A DNA stretch of 64,000 bases, taken from Phialophora verrucosa (Eukaryota > Ascomycota > Eurotiomycetes > Chaetothyriales > Herpotrichiellaceae). The stretch is from positions 1,364,001-1,428,000 of the forward strand of contig MSED01000009.1 in assembly GCA_002099365.1 (NCBI GenBank). The letters are read 5' to 3'. The notes beneath the pieces were generated by a model. It did no database searches, was not told where the DNA came from, and saw only the letters and a list, made by a program, of their open reading frames with translations. The translations under genes and the position numbers were made by a program. Numbering within the stretch: position 1 is the stretch's first letter; every line of letters begins with the position of its first letter. Of this stretch, positions 52,199-63,802 are shown piece by piece.

Positions 52199-53952
52199 CT
52201 ACCTCATTATCTTTGTCTCGAGCGTGCGTCTCATCGACAGCCGATGGAAGTTTGACAGGAAGTTCTGAGCAAAGTACATGACTCCAAAATCGTCGCCGTA
52301 TTGTCCGATGACCTGCATACCAATAGCCACCTCCGGGTTCCAGGGATGGTCAGGATGCTCTGGTGCAGGCACTGATATAGCAGGCAGGCCCGCCAGACTT
52401 GCCGGCACGGTGAAAACATCATTCATGTATCGTCGGACAGGCTTCTGACGCTCCAAGCTCTCAACGTACGGCGGAGGAGTTGGCGCCGTGGGGACAATGA
52501 TCACATCCACGCCGTTAATGTTTGCTTCGGTATTGTCGTGCAGGGGATTGGGCATCCTGAAGACAGCGTCGAAGTCTTGCTGCACTAGCCGACGGACCTT
52601 TTGAGCCTGGATGAAATAGTTGTCCATTGCCCCGGCGCTCAGAGTATAAGTCCCAAGAAGGATTCTTCTCCGGACTTCTGACCCGAAGTTTTCGTAGCGA
52701 TACTGAGAGAAAAGAGGGCCGGCACCGTCATCAGCCTGGGCGGTACGCGCATGCCCATAGCGGACGCCGTCGTATCTTGCAAGGTTCGATGAAGCTTCCG
52801 CCGGTGCCAGGACATAGTATGCAGACAGCGCATGCTTCGTCGACGGAAGAGAGATCGGGACAATCTCGAACTTGTAATGGTTTCGGAGGTGACTCAGCGT
52901 TGCCGTCCACGCCCAACGCACCAGGGGATGCATTTCTGCGATGTTGTATTCGAGAGGCACTCCTATGCGTCGTGTGTAGTACTTCTGAGACACGAGTAAG
53001 TCTCTGTTCCTGTTTCTAGCCGGCAGGGAGGCCAGTTCGTGATCCTGCCGCCGACTTGCAGGATAGGACACTCTCCGTATGAAGAGTTTCGACGCGAACA
53101 CGACTCGTCTCCTCTTGTGCTTTGCGGCTCTGATCCGCTGTCGCGAATTGCTGTCCAGACAAGTAGGATCTCTGTCGTCTGGCTGCTGGAGAAAGTCGAA
53201 AGTCAACCTGATATCGAGGGCGGACTTGGCCAGAATCCCGACAGTATCCAGGGAGTTCGCATATGGTATTACCCCGACCCGAGATATCAAGCCGTACGAC
53301 GGCTTGAAGCCGACGAGACTCATGTAAGCCGCTGGCAACCTAACCGAGCCCCCAGTATCCGTGCCAATACCGATATGAGCCAAATCCGCAGCAACAGCCA
53401 CGGCGCTGCCGCCAGAGCTCCCGCCAGCAGACAAATGATCCTTTTTCGCAGCCTGCCCGTTGACCACGGGGCCATAAGCTGAATGCAGTGAATGCGAACC
53501 CATGCCGAATTCGTCCATGTTCGTTTTGGCGACCATCACCATCCCAGCCTTCTCCAGCAGCTTGGTGACGGTGGCCTTCTCCGCGGGGCAAAATCCCTTG
53601 AGGATCTTCGAAGCGCAGGTCGTAGGCAGCTCAACGGTCACGATGTTGTCCTTAATGACGACCGTGAAGCCATGGTTGGCGGACTTCAACCTGTCTTCCC
53701 ACACATATTAGCTTAGCTTGCATGGGGGGGTTCTGTAAGCTCACGATAGTTCCGCCAGGCTTTCGTGCTCTTGTGCAGGCTGTCATTGTGTGATGCTTGC
53801 TTGAGCAGAGCATCTTGCACACGGATCTCGTTATTGAGCGAGATATATGGGTTCCCATATTGGTAGTTGTTGTGGGAGCGGCGCAGGAGGGCCCGGACGT
53901 GAGCTTTTAGGGTGACATCCCTATAGTCGCGATGACCTCGACCGATGCGCAT
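52199..53952 (-). CDS. Glutamyl-tRNA(Gln) amidotransferase subunit A
   Basis: Catalytic amidase subunit that converts misacylated Glu-tRNA(Gln) to Gln-tRNA(Gln) in mitochondria (HER2/GatA type). Exons 53,745-53,952 and 52,199-53,694 are joined over a 50-nt intron (GTGAGC...GGGAAG); 567 residues. The amidase signature is complete: Lys in VVIKDNI, the GGSSGGSAVAVA Ser pair, and GIGTDTGGSVRLPAA with the nucleophile Ser region. MDEFGMGSHSLHSAYGPV is diagnostic for GatA rather than other amidases. N-terminus MRIGRGHRDYRD is basic and could act in mitochondrial import. Some 20-residue insertions in the middle are Arg-rich. Start chosen at the ATG at 53,952 because frames further upstream begin without ATG. 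Confidence 0.92.
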
Positions 53953-54298
53953 CAGCGATCGGTGCAGCAATGAGGCCTGTCTCTGCTTGCGCAACCGTCG
54001 ATGATGAAACCACTGACACAGGAGTGCTACGATTGAAATGAAGCTTCGAGACTGCGGTTGATGGTAGAGGCTCGGTCACGTGCAAAATCTGGGGCTCGGG
54101 ATACGGACGAGGTTTGTTCCGGCGGCACCGTCGACTTGCTTGCTGCTTCTGTTCTACTTTGTACTTCTGAAATCGGCTGTCGATGTGAGGACCATTTCTT
54201 AGTGTTAAGCCAAAACTCCTGTGGTGGCCGTCGTCGTTGCTCGCTGCATCATATGAGCGACCATGTTTTCTCCACCGTCCTAAATCACCCTCTCCATA
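53953..54298. promoter_or_regulatory. Divergent promoter, GatA and Zn2Cys6 gene
   Basis: 346 nt between divergent starts. No further gene seen. Confidence 0.5.
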
Positions 54299-56477
54299 AT
54301 GACCAATACCTCGGAAGAGATCAAAGGCACAAGGGTTAAGGCTTGTACTGAATGCCGGCAGCAGAAGGTCTGGGTTTCCGGATATGCTCTTCGTGTGTCA
54401 GCACGAGCTGAAAGTGTTGCTAGCTACGCTGCGATGCTTCGAAAGACTACTCACAGCCATGCTCCCGTTGTAAGCGCTTCCAGCTGGACTGTGTCGTCTC
54501 GAAGAATTTCACAAGGGTGAAACGTCGCACGTGCGTTTGCTCCTGCTCGTGCGAGACTCCTGCTAAACAACGTCGCACAGCAAGACAGAGCTCCAAGCCG
54601 AGCTGGAGCGGCTGAGAAAACAGGTTGGGACAAGCACATCAGAGGAAATACAGGAGCCCCGACCAGCCAACGGCCACGATGCTTCCTCTGGACTGCCCAT
54701 AATACCACCTTCTGCGACACTGACAGATGCATATCCGGCTTCGCAGCTTCCTGTAGCCACTCCATCGTCTTTGGTTGCTTCCTCAGCCTTTCCCATTCCA
54801 CCAAGGCAGGATGAGGTAGGCGTACCCTCTGCCACCAGTGACCATGCTTCAAGCACGGCATCGCAAACTATACAAGATCTGACCGTCGATGCTCAAGATA
54901 TTGATGGCTGTTTTCAACTGTGAGTCTGGCCGCCGTTCGCGATTTCGTCTCCAGCCTTGACGAGAAATACCAGGTTCTTCGACAAAAATTTACGCTTCCT
55001 GCCGATCTTCGACAAGCCGATGAGCCCGAACGACTGTCATGCAGCCTCGCCGTTCCTCTTCTGGACCATTGTCGTGGTTGGCTCAAGGAGGTATATCGGG
55101 AACCCTACTTTGATTCTACAACTCGCTCCGAAGGTTCTGGACATGGCAAAGATGGCCATCTTCGCTTCGGAACGTGTTCTGCCTACACTGCAAGCACTCT
55201 TAATTCTCTGCACTTGGCAGATGCCCATCGACACACTCCAGAAGGACATTACTCCCCAGCTAGCAGGCGCCATGATCCAGCTTGCATCAAACGTCGGACT
55301 CCACGTGCATGGCTCTGTCCAAGATTTTAGCCGGATACCGCTCAAATATGACCGCCACCAGCGTAGCTTCAGAACTCGGTTATGGTCCGTCTGTCTATAC
55401 ACCTGCCAGAGGTGAGTGCTCGTGGCCATCGTCGGATTCATGCTGATGCCTGGAGCAGAGTCAACAACTCCCGAGGCCTTCCCCCAATAGTCTTGATGGA
55501 TACGTATGGCCATGATGGCTACAGGGAAGACCCTCTGGCCACTCTGACCCCCCACATTCGCTTCCAAAGAAAGTTGGGTCAGATGCAAAGTGAGGCGATC
55601 CTGCAGATTGATCGCGACGTCCTGTCTAGAAAACCCGAAGTCCGCAACATCATGCTCGGTCCGACAATCAACGCCTGTCTCTCAAAGCTAGCAACCTTGA
55701 GCATGGAATGCTCTTCTGCGCTGGGTTAGTGGCGACCCCTGCCCCATCGATCCTCCGGTCAGCTTACCGTCATTAGACCAAATACTCCTTATGAGCGCCC
55801 AATTACAGGTCTCCGCCTGCCATCTCATTGCACCCTCGTCGGCGATTGGGGACGCGAACCTGGTGGATTTGTATGCAGACGCCTGCAGCGTGATTGAGCT
55901 TGCAACCGAACTGGATCGACAGCAAGAGATAGCTGAGTACGGCTCCACCAATGTGAACTTGACGTGGAACCTTGCGGCATTCATCATACTACGAGTGGGA
56001 AAGTCGCATGTGCGCGAGTCACTCGACCTGAAACGAGGACAGGCATGCTATTTCTCAACCATCAATCTCGACAAGAGACAAAGCGTGAGGCCAGACGACA
56101 TTTCAGCACGGGCGACAATGATCCTCTCCCAGCTATGGACGAGTAAAATGGATATTACACGGCCCGACGGCACGCCTGACAGCCTCTGGCTTCGCTGTCG
56201 CAATCGGCTCGGGTGGAGTTTGACCTTTGATTGCTTCTGGCTGTGGCGGCAAGAGTTTGGAGGCCAGCCGAATCCATACGATGCCGTCGAAGACGAGAAG
56301 ATGAACATCAGTGCAACGAATTCCGCAACCTGGACATCCCCGGCAACGGACCGCATGATGGGCATCGGGTGGTCGCCGGACACAGTATTTCAAGATTTTC
56401 AGTGGCCCATTTTTGACGAGTTCCTCTACGACGGCTGGATTGGAGAAGACGGTAATCAAGCAAGTCTAGCACAATGA
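54299..56477 (+). CDS. Zn2Cys6 transcription factor
   Basis: Multi-exon fungal regulator. Exon 1 (54,299-54,367) encodes KACTECRQQK. The intron at 54,368-54,423 joins it to LRCDASKDYSQPCSRCKRFQLDC, completing the six Cys of the binuclear zinc cluster. A second intron (GTGAAA...GCACAG, about 54,519-54,580) leads to a coiled coil (TELQAELERLRKQV). A third (GTGAGT...TACCAG) leads to the middle homology region (FFDKNLRFLPIFD, then ASERVLPTLQALLILCTWQ). At least two more introns (near 55,415-55,460 and 55,725-55,775) are needed to reach the last long exon, which ends DEFLYDGWIGEDGNQ at 56,477. The order resembles regulators of the LEU3/PrnA-like group. Neighbouring enzymes suggest it controls the 56.5-63.8 kb group. 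Confidence 0.85.
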
Positions 56478-56499
56478 ATCTCTTGTCATGAACTAATCA

Positions 56500-57876
56500 T
56501 CACCGGCCAACGCGAAACCCGCGGACGTCTGCACTCGGCTTTTGTCCCACCAGCATTTCACTCATGACTTTCCCGGTTCCGAGACTCAAACTTATGCCCC
56601 ACGGGCCGTGGCCAGAAGCGATATAGACACCGCTATCACCCGCGGGCAAGCCGAGATCTTTACCGTCTACTGCACCAATAAGCGGAGTCCCTCTCTGGCT
56701 TATCGGACGGAAGCACAGTCCTTCCCTTATAGTTTCCAAATCATCTTGATTCGCCGGGCCGCCTTTGCTCGCAAGCCCCCCCGTCAATCGCACAGCCGTC
56801 CTGCGCAGATCCTGGATGCTGTGCGGGCTGATCATTCCCTTGGTATCAGTCGAAAGCTCTGGAAGGGGAAGCGCGCTGTCGTTCAGGCCCCCGACCCAGA
56901 CTTCCGTCTCGCCGTTGCGTGCAAGTCGAGCAAATGCCTCCGGCGCATACGACCAGTGCGGGCCTGGAGCACAGTATATTGCATAGCACATCCAATTGTC
57001 GTTTTTGGTTGCTCTTTCCCGCCCTGAGAAGTCCACATACGGCGTCCTGTACCGCGGCGACTTGACGACGATGCTGTGTCCCGCCAACGGCTCGATGGGT
57101 ATCCGCAATTTACTCAGGGGAAACAGCGCGCTGAAGACTCGCGGCGTCCACGCCCCGGCCGAGATCACCACTTTTTTGCACTCGAGTTCTGTTTCCTTTT
57201 CCTGTGGTTTGCAAGCCTCAGTAGATCGCAGCTTCAGTCCCTTCAACACTCCCTTGTCGTCCGTAAGCACTCCTGTTGCCGTCGTCGAGAGATGAATCTG
57301 CACACCTCGTTTCTCACACTCCTCGCGTAGGAATTCGCACAACTCCCGCGGCTCGACCTGCGCACAATCCGCTGGCCGACCGATCGTCTCGAGCGTCCAG
57401 CCACCTCGGCGCGTCCATACAGCAGGTGGAGTGTCGTCCGGGTTTGAGACTGGATCTGAATCGCCCATCTCTCCCTTCGAGGTTGATGTCGAAGTCAAAG
57501 GCGCCACTTGCGCCCGGCTCGTCCCCTCCACAATCCAGTCTCCCTCGGGTGTGTTGTCCTCTGGGGGATCGATATCAACCTCACCCTCACTCAAACTATA
57601 AACGTGACTCCCCGCGTACCCCCACTTCCGCCGCCCACCATGATGGTCGGCCAACTCGCGATGCAAACGGAACGACAACGCACCCAACGACGCCACGGAC
57701 GGTGAGAACCAATCCAGGGCCAAGAATCCGCCGGCGTAGCCTGATGCGGAGGTGAAGAGCCGTGACGACGAGTCGATGACGTGGATGCTCGAAGTCGACG
57801 AGGGTGGTCGCGCCAGGGAGAGATAGTATGCGGTCGAGAGGCCGATGATGCCGCCGCCGAGGATGATTGTAGACAT
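56500..57876 (-). CDS. FAD-dependent oxidoreductase, DAO family
   Basis: 458 residues from the ATG at 57,876. The FAD dinucleotide-binding motif IILGGGIIGLSTAYYL is at the very N-terminus, followed by the Ser/Asp-rich turn VIDSSSRLFTSASGYAGGFLALDW. KKVVISAGAWTPRVFSALFP is the typical second FAD region and the C-terminus has GVYIASGHGPWGISLSLGTGKVMSEML. This is the D-amino-acid-oxidase/glycine-oxidase-like fold, found in fungi as amine or amino-acid oxidoreductases, sometimes in clusters. Substrate not determinable. Convergent with the Zn2Cys6 gene, the ends being 22 nt apart. Confidence 0.92.
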   Translation of the reverse strand: MSTIILGGGIIGLSTAYYLSLARPPSSTSSIHVIDSSSRLFTSASGYAGGFLALDWFSPSVASLGALSFRLHRELADHHGGRRKWGYAGSHVYSLSEGEVDIDPPEDNTPEGDWIVEGTSRAQVAPLTSTSTSKGEMGDSDPVSNPDDTPPAVWTRRGGWTLETIGRPADCAQVEPRELCEFLREECEKRGVQIHLSTTATGVLTDDKGVLKGLKLRSTEACKPQEKETELECKKVVISAGAWTPRVFSALFPLSKLRIPIEPLAGHSIVVKSPRYRTPYVDFSGRERATKNDNWMCYAIYCAPGPHWSYAPEAFARLARNGETEVWVGGLNDSALPLPELSTDTKGMISPHSIQDLRRTAVRLTGGLASKGGPANQDDLETIREGLCFRPISQRGTPLIGAVDGKDLGLPAGDSGVYIASGHGPWGISLSLGTGKVMSEMLVGQKPSADVRGFRVGR

Positions 57877-58552
57877 CGTCACACCGCGCTCAAGTCGACC
57901 CGAACGAGAGGTAAATGTTGTGCAAGACGGCAGCCAGGCTGCCGAGCTGAGAGAAGACGCCGATAATATGCAGTACGTGTGTCCCGCGTACGATATCTCT
58001 GGTGACTCCAGTAATCAGCATGGCAAATGAGATATAAAGTACATACACGATCGACACTGGGTATTCGGGGAAAAGGCCGACTTACTGACCACTCCCTCTT
58101 CTCCCTTTTCTTCAAGCGCCCTTCTCCGCCATCGTCGTCATTTAAACGTTCGTGCGCGCCAACTTGCAACTCATAAGTATCGGCTTGCTCGGTCTTCACT
58201 TCTCTGCTCATCAATAGACTGTCTCCTGTTCTGTATCAGCGACGTCTGTTCGGATGCAGCGCAAGATCCTACGAGTCGAGTCGCGTCACGTTCGACGTTT
58301 GGCTTTAGGTTCCGTCCTGCTTGATGCACGATGTAGTTACGGCGGCGTAAGTGGAATAGAACGAGATAGAAGCGCGTGGTGTAGCGTGACTTGATGTGAG
58401 ATGATATAAAGTAGAGCAGAGCAGAGCAGAGCGCGGCAGAGCAGGGCAGGGCAGGGCAGAGTAGCGTTGACTAGACTAAATTCAGGGTGTTATATCTCTA
58501 TAAGACTCCCGCCTAGTCCGTCTTCCCATCTACGTACACACCTTGGACACGA
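57877..58552. other. Intergenic with short tandem repeat
   Basis: Contains a 5-nt tandem repeat (AGAGC then GGGCA units) at about 58,412-58,460. No gene seen. Confidence 0.5.
58412..58460 (+). repeat. 5-nt tandem repeat
   Basis: Runs of GAGCA followed by GGGCA units, read directly from the sequence. Confidence 0.75.
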
Positions 58553-60452
58553 CTAGTCTTCATACCGACGCAGAAACTCTCTAGCTCGCGCGTACTCTCT
58601 TGCCAGAACCTCCCTGTGGACCCCCGACCGGACCGTGAAAACGGCAGGAAAGGGGTGCGGCGCGCCGACAAAGGTGTCCGAGTACACGACTCGCTCGTCC
58701 AGCTGGGGAGGCGAGTCGGGATCGGCCGTGATGTCGAACGCCCATGCCATTCTCGCCATGTTGATCATCTGCCAAGCGCGCAGAGCAGAAATGTCAGCCT
58801 CAGCCATTATCTTGGAGATATATTATCCTGAAAGTTTGTGCACTCACCAGGGAATTCTGCCCCATCTGCTGGCCGGGACACACGCGTCGGCCGGCGCCAA
58901 AGACGTACGTCGTCCTGCGGTGGTCGGTGTCGTTAGCGTCGCCTGACGCGTGCTTGGTGCCGAATTCGTTGTTCAACCACCGCTCCGGGATGAACTGCTC
59001 GGGGTCCTCGTACTCGGAGCCATCGTGGTGGATGGACCATATGTTGGCGATGAAGATGGTGTTCTTGGGCAGGCAATATCCCTCGTACCAGTCGTCCTGG
59101 GTCAGCATGTGAGGCTGGCCCCCCGGCGCTGTCGGGCGCCATCTGAAGATCTGTCTCCTCGTGTGTCAGTGCTGTACATCTACATCCCCCCTTGACGAGA
59201 CTGGCTGACCTCAGTCATGACGGCTTGCATGTAAGGCAGCTTGTCTATATGCTTTGCCGAAGGTGCTGTCGATGTCCCGCACACGGCGTCCACCTCCTGC
59301 TGAGCCTTCTTGAACACGCGGGGATGAGATATCATGGCCAGAACGAAGAGATGGAGGTTCATCGACGACGTCTCGGAGCCTGCTTCTAGCTTGATGCAAA
59401 TGTTAGCTAGCGCTCTGCGATACTCCCAGGGGGGAAGGGTAAGTAACCATACAAAGGTGCCACCGACATAGAGAAGCTGATCATAAGTCAAGTCGTTCTT
59501 GTCCGCCTTCGCTAGGAGCTTTTGCATGAAGCACGGAGCGGTGCCTTGCTTGTTCGATCTCGCTTTTGTTCGGTTGAGCAGATGCTCGTAGAAACCTCTC
59601 TGCCTTTTCCCGATTGCCACAGCCTTGGCCTTGTACGACGTGACGAAGTCAGGAATGTACTTCAGGAAGGGGAACGCGTCCACTGGCGGCGTCGCCCCGG
59701 GCGTCATGATCGAACCGAATTCCTCCTCTATCTCATAGAAACTGGTGATGTTCGGGTCATCATACGTCGCTCCCCTCAGGCCAAAGACAGCCTCGAGGAT
59801 GACTGCGGTCCCGTAGCGCCGGATGTGATTGTACCATAGTTCGGGACTATGCATTATGTCGTACATTGTCTGAGATGATTCTGCTTCTTGCAGTGGAATC
59901 ATCTCATCTATTTCGGGAGCAATGTGCAGTCCTACGGAGCCTTTCCGGAGCGCTCGCCATGCTGGGCCGTAAGGCTGGAACAGTATGTGAACGTTGTTTG
60001 GGCAGATGAGCTCACCGGCAATGTAGCTGTCGGGCCGGCTGGAGTAGATGCTGCCTCGCTTGTCATAGAGTCTGTACCATGTCAGTGGAGGCAACCATAT
60101 AGTGAGCGTCCCTCCTCACTCTCTGACAGGTTTGTAGCTGCTCAGGATGACCACGTTAAGGGGTCCGAACTTCAATCCCATAACAGGACCGTACTGTTTC
60201 TGCCACTCGTGGATTCTGTCTGATCAGTGCTTTGCCATTCCACATGCGGGAGGCAACTATGGCTTACTGGAGCCACATTTTCTTCATTGGGAGTTGATGA
60301 AGGTTCCCCAGAATCGGCAACCCAGGTGGCCCAGGAGGGAAATTGCGAGGGCGCCGGCTAGCAGGAACATATCGGACGAGAAACGAAGCAACGGCCAGGG
60401 TGAGCGCTGCCAGCGCAAGCTTCCAGGCGTAGGTGAGAATGGTCAACATCAT
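58553..60452 (-). CDS. Cytochrome P450 monooxygenase
   Basis: Spliced P450 with at least five introns. From the ATG at 60,452: a membrane anchor (LTILTYAWKLALAALTLAVASFLV), then the proline hinge RRPRNFPPGPPGLPILGNLHQLP. Later exons carry YGPAWRALRK (C helix), AGSETSS (I helix, near 59,370), FKKAQQEVDAVCG, an F-RWRP-like segment, the ERW region PERWLNNEF, and the heme motif FGAGRRVCPGQ with the Cys ligand (near 58,880). The end ARAREFLRRYED is at 58,553. Introns at about 60,210-60,270, 60,073-60,127, 59,395-59,453, 59,155-59,215 and 58,772-58,850 are needed. The hinge and length fit microsomal E-class P450s of the CYP2-like fungal type. Likely oxidises a metabolite of the cluster. Confidence 0.92.
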
Positions 60453-61020
60453 GGCCGCTGATTTGAGAACACAGCTGGAAAATCTTGGGCATTCTTCGAC
60501 CTTTGTACATCGTTTCGAATTTCGATCCATCGTCAGCAGCGAGGAGGGATCATTAATCATTACCATCCATCGTCAGGCGCTCCCTCTGACCAGGGTTCCC
60601 CCGTATTCTGGAGAGACCACCCCCTGACGATAGGGTTTGCGAGGGAGTACTGACACTAGCAGAGCAGTGTCGACGTAAAGGCGGGCAGCTTTCTCCTGGA
60701 CCTTCGTCCAATAACGAGCTTCCCTTGCCCTTGCAGCTGTATAGACCAGAAAAGGACAGACTGACGTGATATGCTTACCTCAACTGCGGTTCAGGCTTGA
60801 CAGTAAGTTCAGCAGACATAGTGGTTGTTCATTAGTCCAAGCTAGGAAAGTCGAGACCTGCCAGATTGGCAGGCCCGCACACTGTCGAAGCTGGCGCTTA
60901 TTTCACCCATATTAGACCAGAGGACAGTTTCTGGGCGGCCTGACTGTCCGCGCAATATCCAGCCTGACCTTTCGGCTGGGGGCCCTCCGATCTCCGCCCC
61001 ATGCATGACGGCAGCTGGAA
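60453..61020. other. Intergenic, nothing recognised
   Basis: Upstream of the P450 gene and 3' flank of the FAH-family gene. Confidence 0.4.
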
Positions 61021-62087
61021 TTACTTCTCGAAGACCATCTTGTTCGCGATCCTACCGATGCGCTCAATCTCGATCTCAACAACGTCGCCGTCTACCAACC
61101 ATGCTGCTGGCTTCATGAACGCAGCCACACCGCTAGAAGTGTCAGCGACCAACAACGCACAAGTGTCGCGGCTTTCGAATACATACCTGGGAGTGCCGGT
61201 CATTATCACCGTGCCTTTCCTAATTGTGGTGCCCCTGCTGATATGCCTCAGGATCGCATTGATGCCAAAGATCAAATCATCCGTTCTGCCGTCTTGTCGG
61301 ATCTCGCCGTTGACCCAGGTGCGAAGCTGCAATGCCTCGGGATTGCCGACAGCTTTCAACGAAGCAATGACAGGACCGATGGGAGCGAATTTGTCGAAAG
61401 ACTTTGCGGGGCCGTGCTGGCCGCCCGACCGAGGAGCTACCTGCCAATAACGCGATGAGACGTCGTTGCCAACAGTAAAGCCGAGGATGTAGTCGAGGGG
61501 ATCATCCTTCTCGGACAGGTTCTTGATGTCCTTGGCCACGACGATTGAAAGCTCGCCTTCGTAGTCAAGCTCTTTTGACTCTGGGTTGATCGGGATGTCT
61601 TCAAACGGACCAGCCAGAGTATCTAGAGTGTTTCCAGCGCGGTCAGTCTCCCTGATCGACCATCCCTGCGAGGTAGCTTACCTGCATATTTGGTGAACAC
61701 GACCGGGAAGGTTGGGATGGCGAACTAGACTGTTTAGATCCAGGCACACTCGTTTCCTATGGTTGCATCTTACCCCAGCTTCCTCCGCATGTTTCCTGTA
61801 GTTCAACCCGATTCCGAGCACAATCGGCACCTTCTCCAACGGTGACAGGACCTACGACACCGTCAGTTGTGCGCCCGAAGGTCGGACTGGGCGGCCGCAG
61901 AGCTGACCTCAGAGATTACTGCCTTCTTCTCCGACAGCTTGAAGTCGTGTTCAAACGGGTCTGAGCCTGAGAAAATTTGCACTTCCCGGCCTTTGAGGTC
62001 GGATTGCCATTCCGATCCGGCCTCGCCGTAGTAGATCTGGCCATCTGGGGCTCGAAAGCGCACTAGCCTCTCGAAGGCGCCAACCAT
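61021..62087 (-). CDS. Fumarylacetoacetate hydrolase family protein
   Basis: About 290 residues from several exons. Exon 1 is 61,908-62,087 (MVGAFERLVRFRAPDGQIYYG); the intron at 61,852-61,907 (GTCAGC...GTCGTAG) follows, then VLSPLEKVPIVLGIGLNYRKHAEEAG, FAIPTFPVVFTKYA, and the long exon with DIPINPESKELDYEGELSIVVA. FAH metal-binding features are the DYEGELSIV acid pair and GFTVGNDVSSRYWQ. The last intron (near 61,137-61,189) joins MTGTPS to GVAAFMKPAAWLVDGDVVEIEIERIG. The fold suits hydrolysis or decarboxylation of acylpyruvates or other beta-diketo acids. Divergent to the SDR gene, sharing a 625-nt promoter region. Confidence 0.9.
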
Positions 62088-62712
62088 GATGAATTAAATG
62101 ATGTGTGTTGTATCGATAGCGTCAATTCAGTCTGTCACAGCCGTTGATTTTCGACGCCTTGGTAGATGCGATGCCTTTGCGGATATATAACGCAATGAGG
62201 CGTCTTGATGACAAAATCACGCGGTCTCGGTCGAGATGGTGAACCCGTGGTTAGCAGTCGGCCTGAAGTAAGAAAGCTGTCGACCAAGTCACGTTGGCGG
62301 CACCTGAACCTACTGCAGAATAACCGTCCCCGCTTTTCGGCTTTCGCAGGTGTCCGTCCAGCTTTGCCGTTTTGTGGCCATACGAGTGCGTATCATGGTA
62401 CGCTGCTGAACGGGAGACCTTGAGGCCTTCTCAACCTCGGTTGGCAGCCGCAAGAGGGTAGGAAGGAATGAGGCAAAAGACAAAGATGTTCTGTTCTTCA
62501 CCCGCTAATAATGAGATACGCCTGAGTTGACGTCAGTCTTTTGCTGGGGGATTCTGCCCGAAGAATGTCCGCCCATCTTTTCTGCCGCTCTGATGGACTT
62601 GGAACCATTCTCCATATGGAGTATCTGGGCTCAACTGCTTCCCCTGGCTGAACTCTGAAAGGGTTGATACGCATTTAGCAGAAGGCCGGACCTACCAAGT
62701 CTTAGGATCGGA
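62088..62712. promoter_or_regulatory. Divergent promoter, FAH and SDR genes
   Basis: 625 nt between divergent starts; no further gene seen. Shared control of the two enzymes is plausible but not shown. Confidence 0.45.
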
Positions 62713-63802
62713 ATGGCAACCGCGTGGTTCGGGTCCTCACCGGACTGGATCGTGAAGCACCGGGTACGTATTTACACATGTCTTGAATACCTGAATCCCC
62801 AGCCAAGAAAGTCGCAACCAAAGCAGCGCACGGCGTTTCACAATTTCCAAGCCCAGGCTGAGGCTAACTTGATGCCTTGATTGTCCCGACCAAACAGGCC
62901 CAGTACCCTTCAGCCAAGACGGTCCTCTTGACAGGAGCGACTGGCGGAATTGGTCTTGCTATCGCCAGGCGCCTGCTCTCTTCTAGCGAGCACCACCTGT
63001 TGATCCTGACCGGGCGGAATGTTGAAGTCCTGCGACAGATTGAGCGAGAGTATGCGGATCGAGCGCGGACAGTCCAGTGCGACATGGCGGATCTGGGCCA
63101 AGTGACGCGAGTAGTACGGCATTACGAGGTACATGGAAGACTTGACGCGTTGATCCTCAACCATGGGACGTTGGGCAATTGTTTGCGAGTGGCGCAGATG
63201 GAGGGCAACCAAGGTAAGGAGTGGGAGAGTGTGTTTACGGTGAATGTTACGAGTTGCGTGGCGATGGTAAGTTTACGTCTTTATGGAATCCAGATGGACT
63301 ATCGAATACAGGGAGCACCGCTAACACCCTGGTGCCCATGTAGATCAGCGAGGCACTTCCCTGGCTCCGACAGGCTAAAGGTCGCATTATCTTCACCTCA
63401 TCTGGTGCCGCGCAGAACGCTTACCCGTCTTGGGGAGCTTATGGCGCCTCGAAAGCAGCCATCAACCACCTCACTATGACCTTGAAGAATGAAGAGCCGG
63501 ATGTGACGACCGTGGCGATCCGACCCGGTGTGGTGGACACCGCCATGCAGAAAGATATCCGGGAGAGCTTCTTGTCGAATATGGACGAGAAGGACCAGCA
63601 AAAGTTTCTGAGCGCCAAAGAGCAAGGGAAACTATTGCCGCCGGAGATGCCGGGGAACGTGATCGCAGAACTGGCTGTTACCGCCGACAAGGACTTGTCG
63701 GGGTTGTTCCTAAGGTATGCGATGAAGACACTTCTTTCCGTGCAGACCTACTGACCAAGGTGTAGTTGGGACGACCCGAAGCTAAAGGACTACGTCAAGT
63801 GA
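62713..63802 (+). CDS. Short-chain dehydrogenase/reductase
   Basis: Classical SDR, 275 residues from four exons: 62,713-62,763, 62,898-63,266, 63,344-63,714 and 63,766-63,802. Introns are 134, 77 and 51 nt, all GT-AG; the first has a GGCTAAC branch site and joins KHR to AQYPSAKTVLL in frame. The cofactor motif is TGATGGIG. NHGTLG replaces the usual NNAG. The catalytic Ser is in FTSSGAAQNAYPSWGAYGASKAA, which gives S-x12-Y-x3-K. The ending PGVVDTAMQ fits the sepiapterin/benzil-reductase-like group. NADP(H) dependence is likely. The last short exon encodes WDDPKLKDYVK. Confidence 0.93.
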
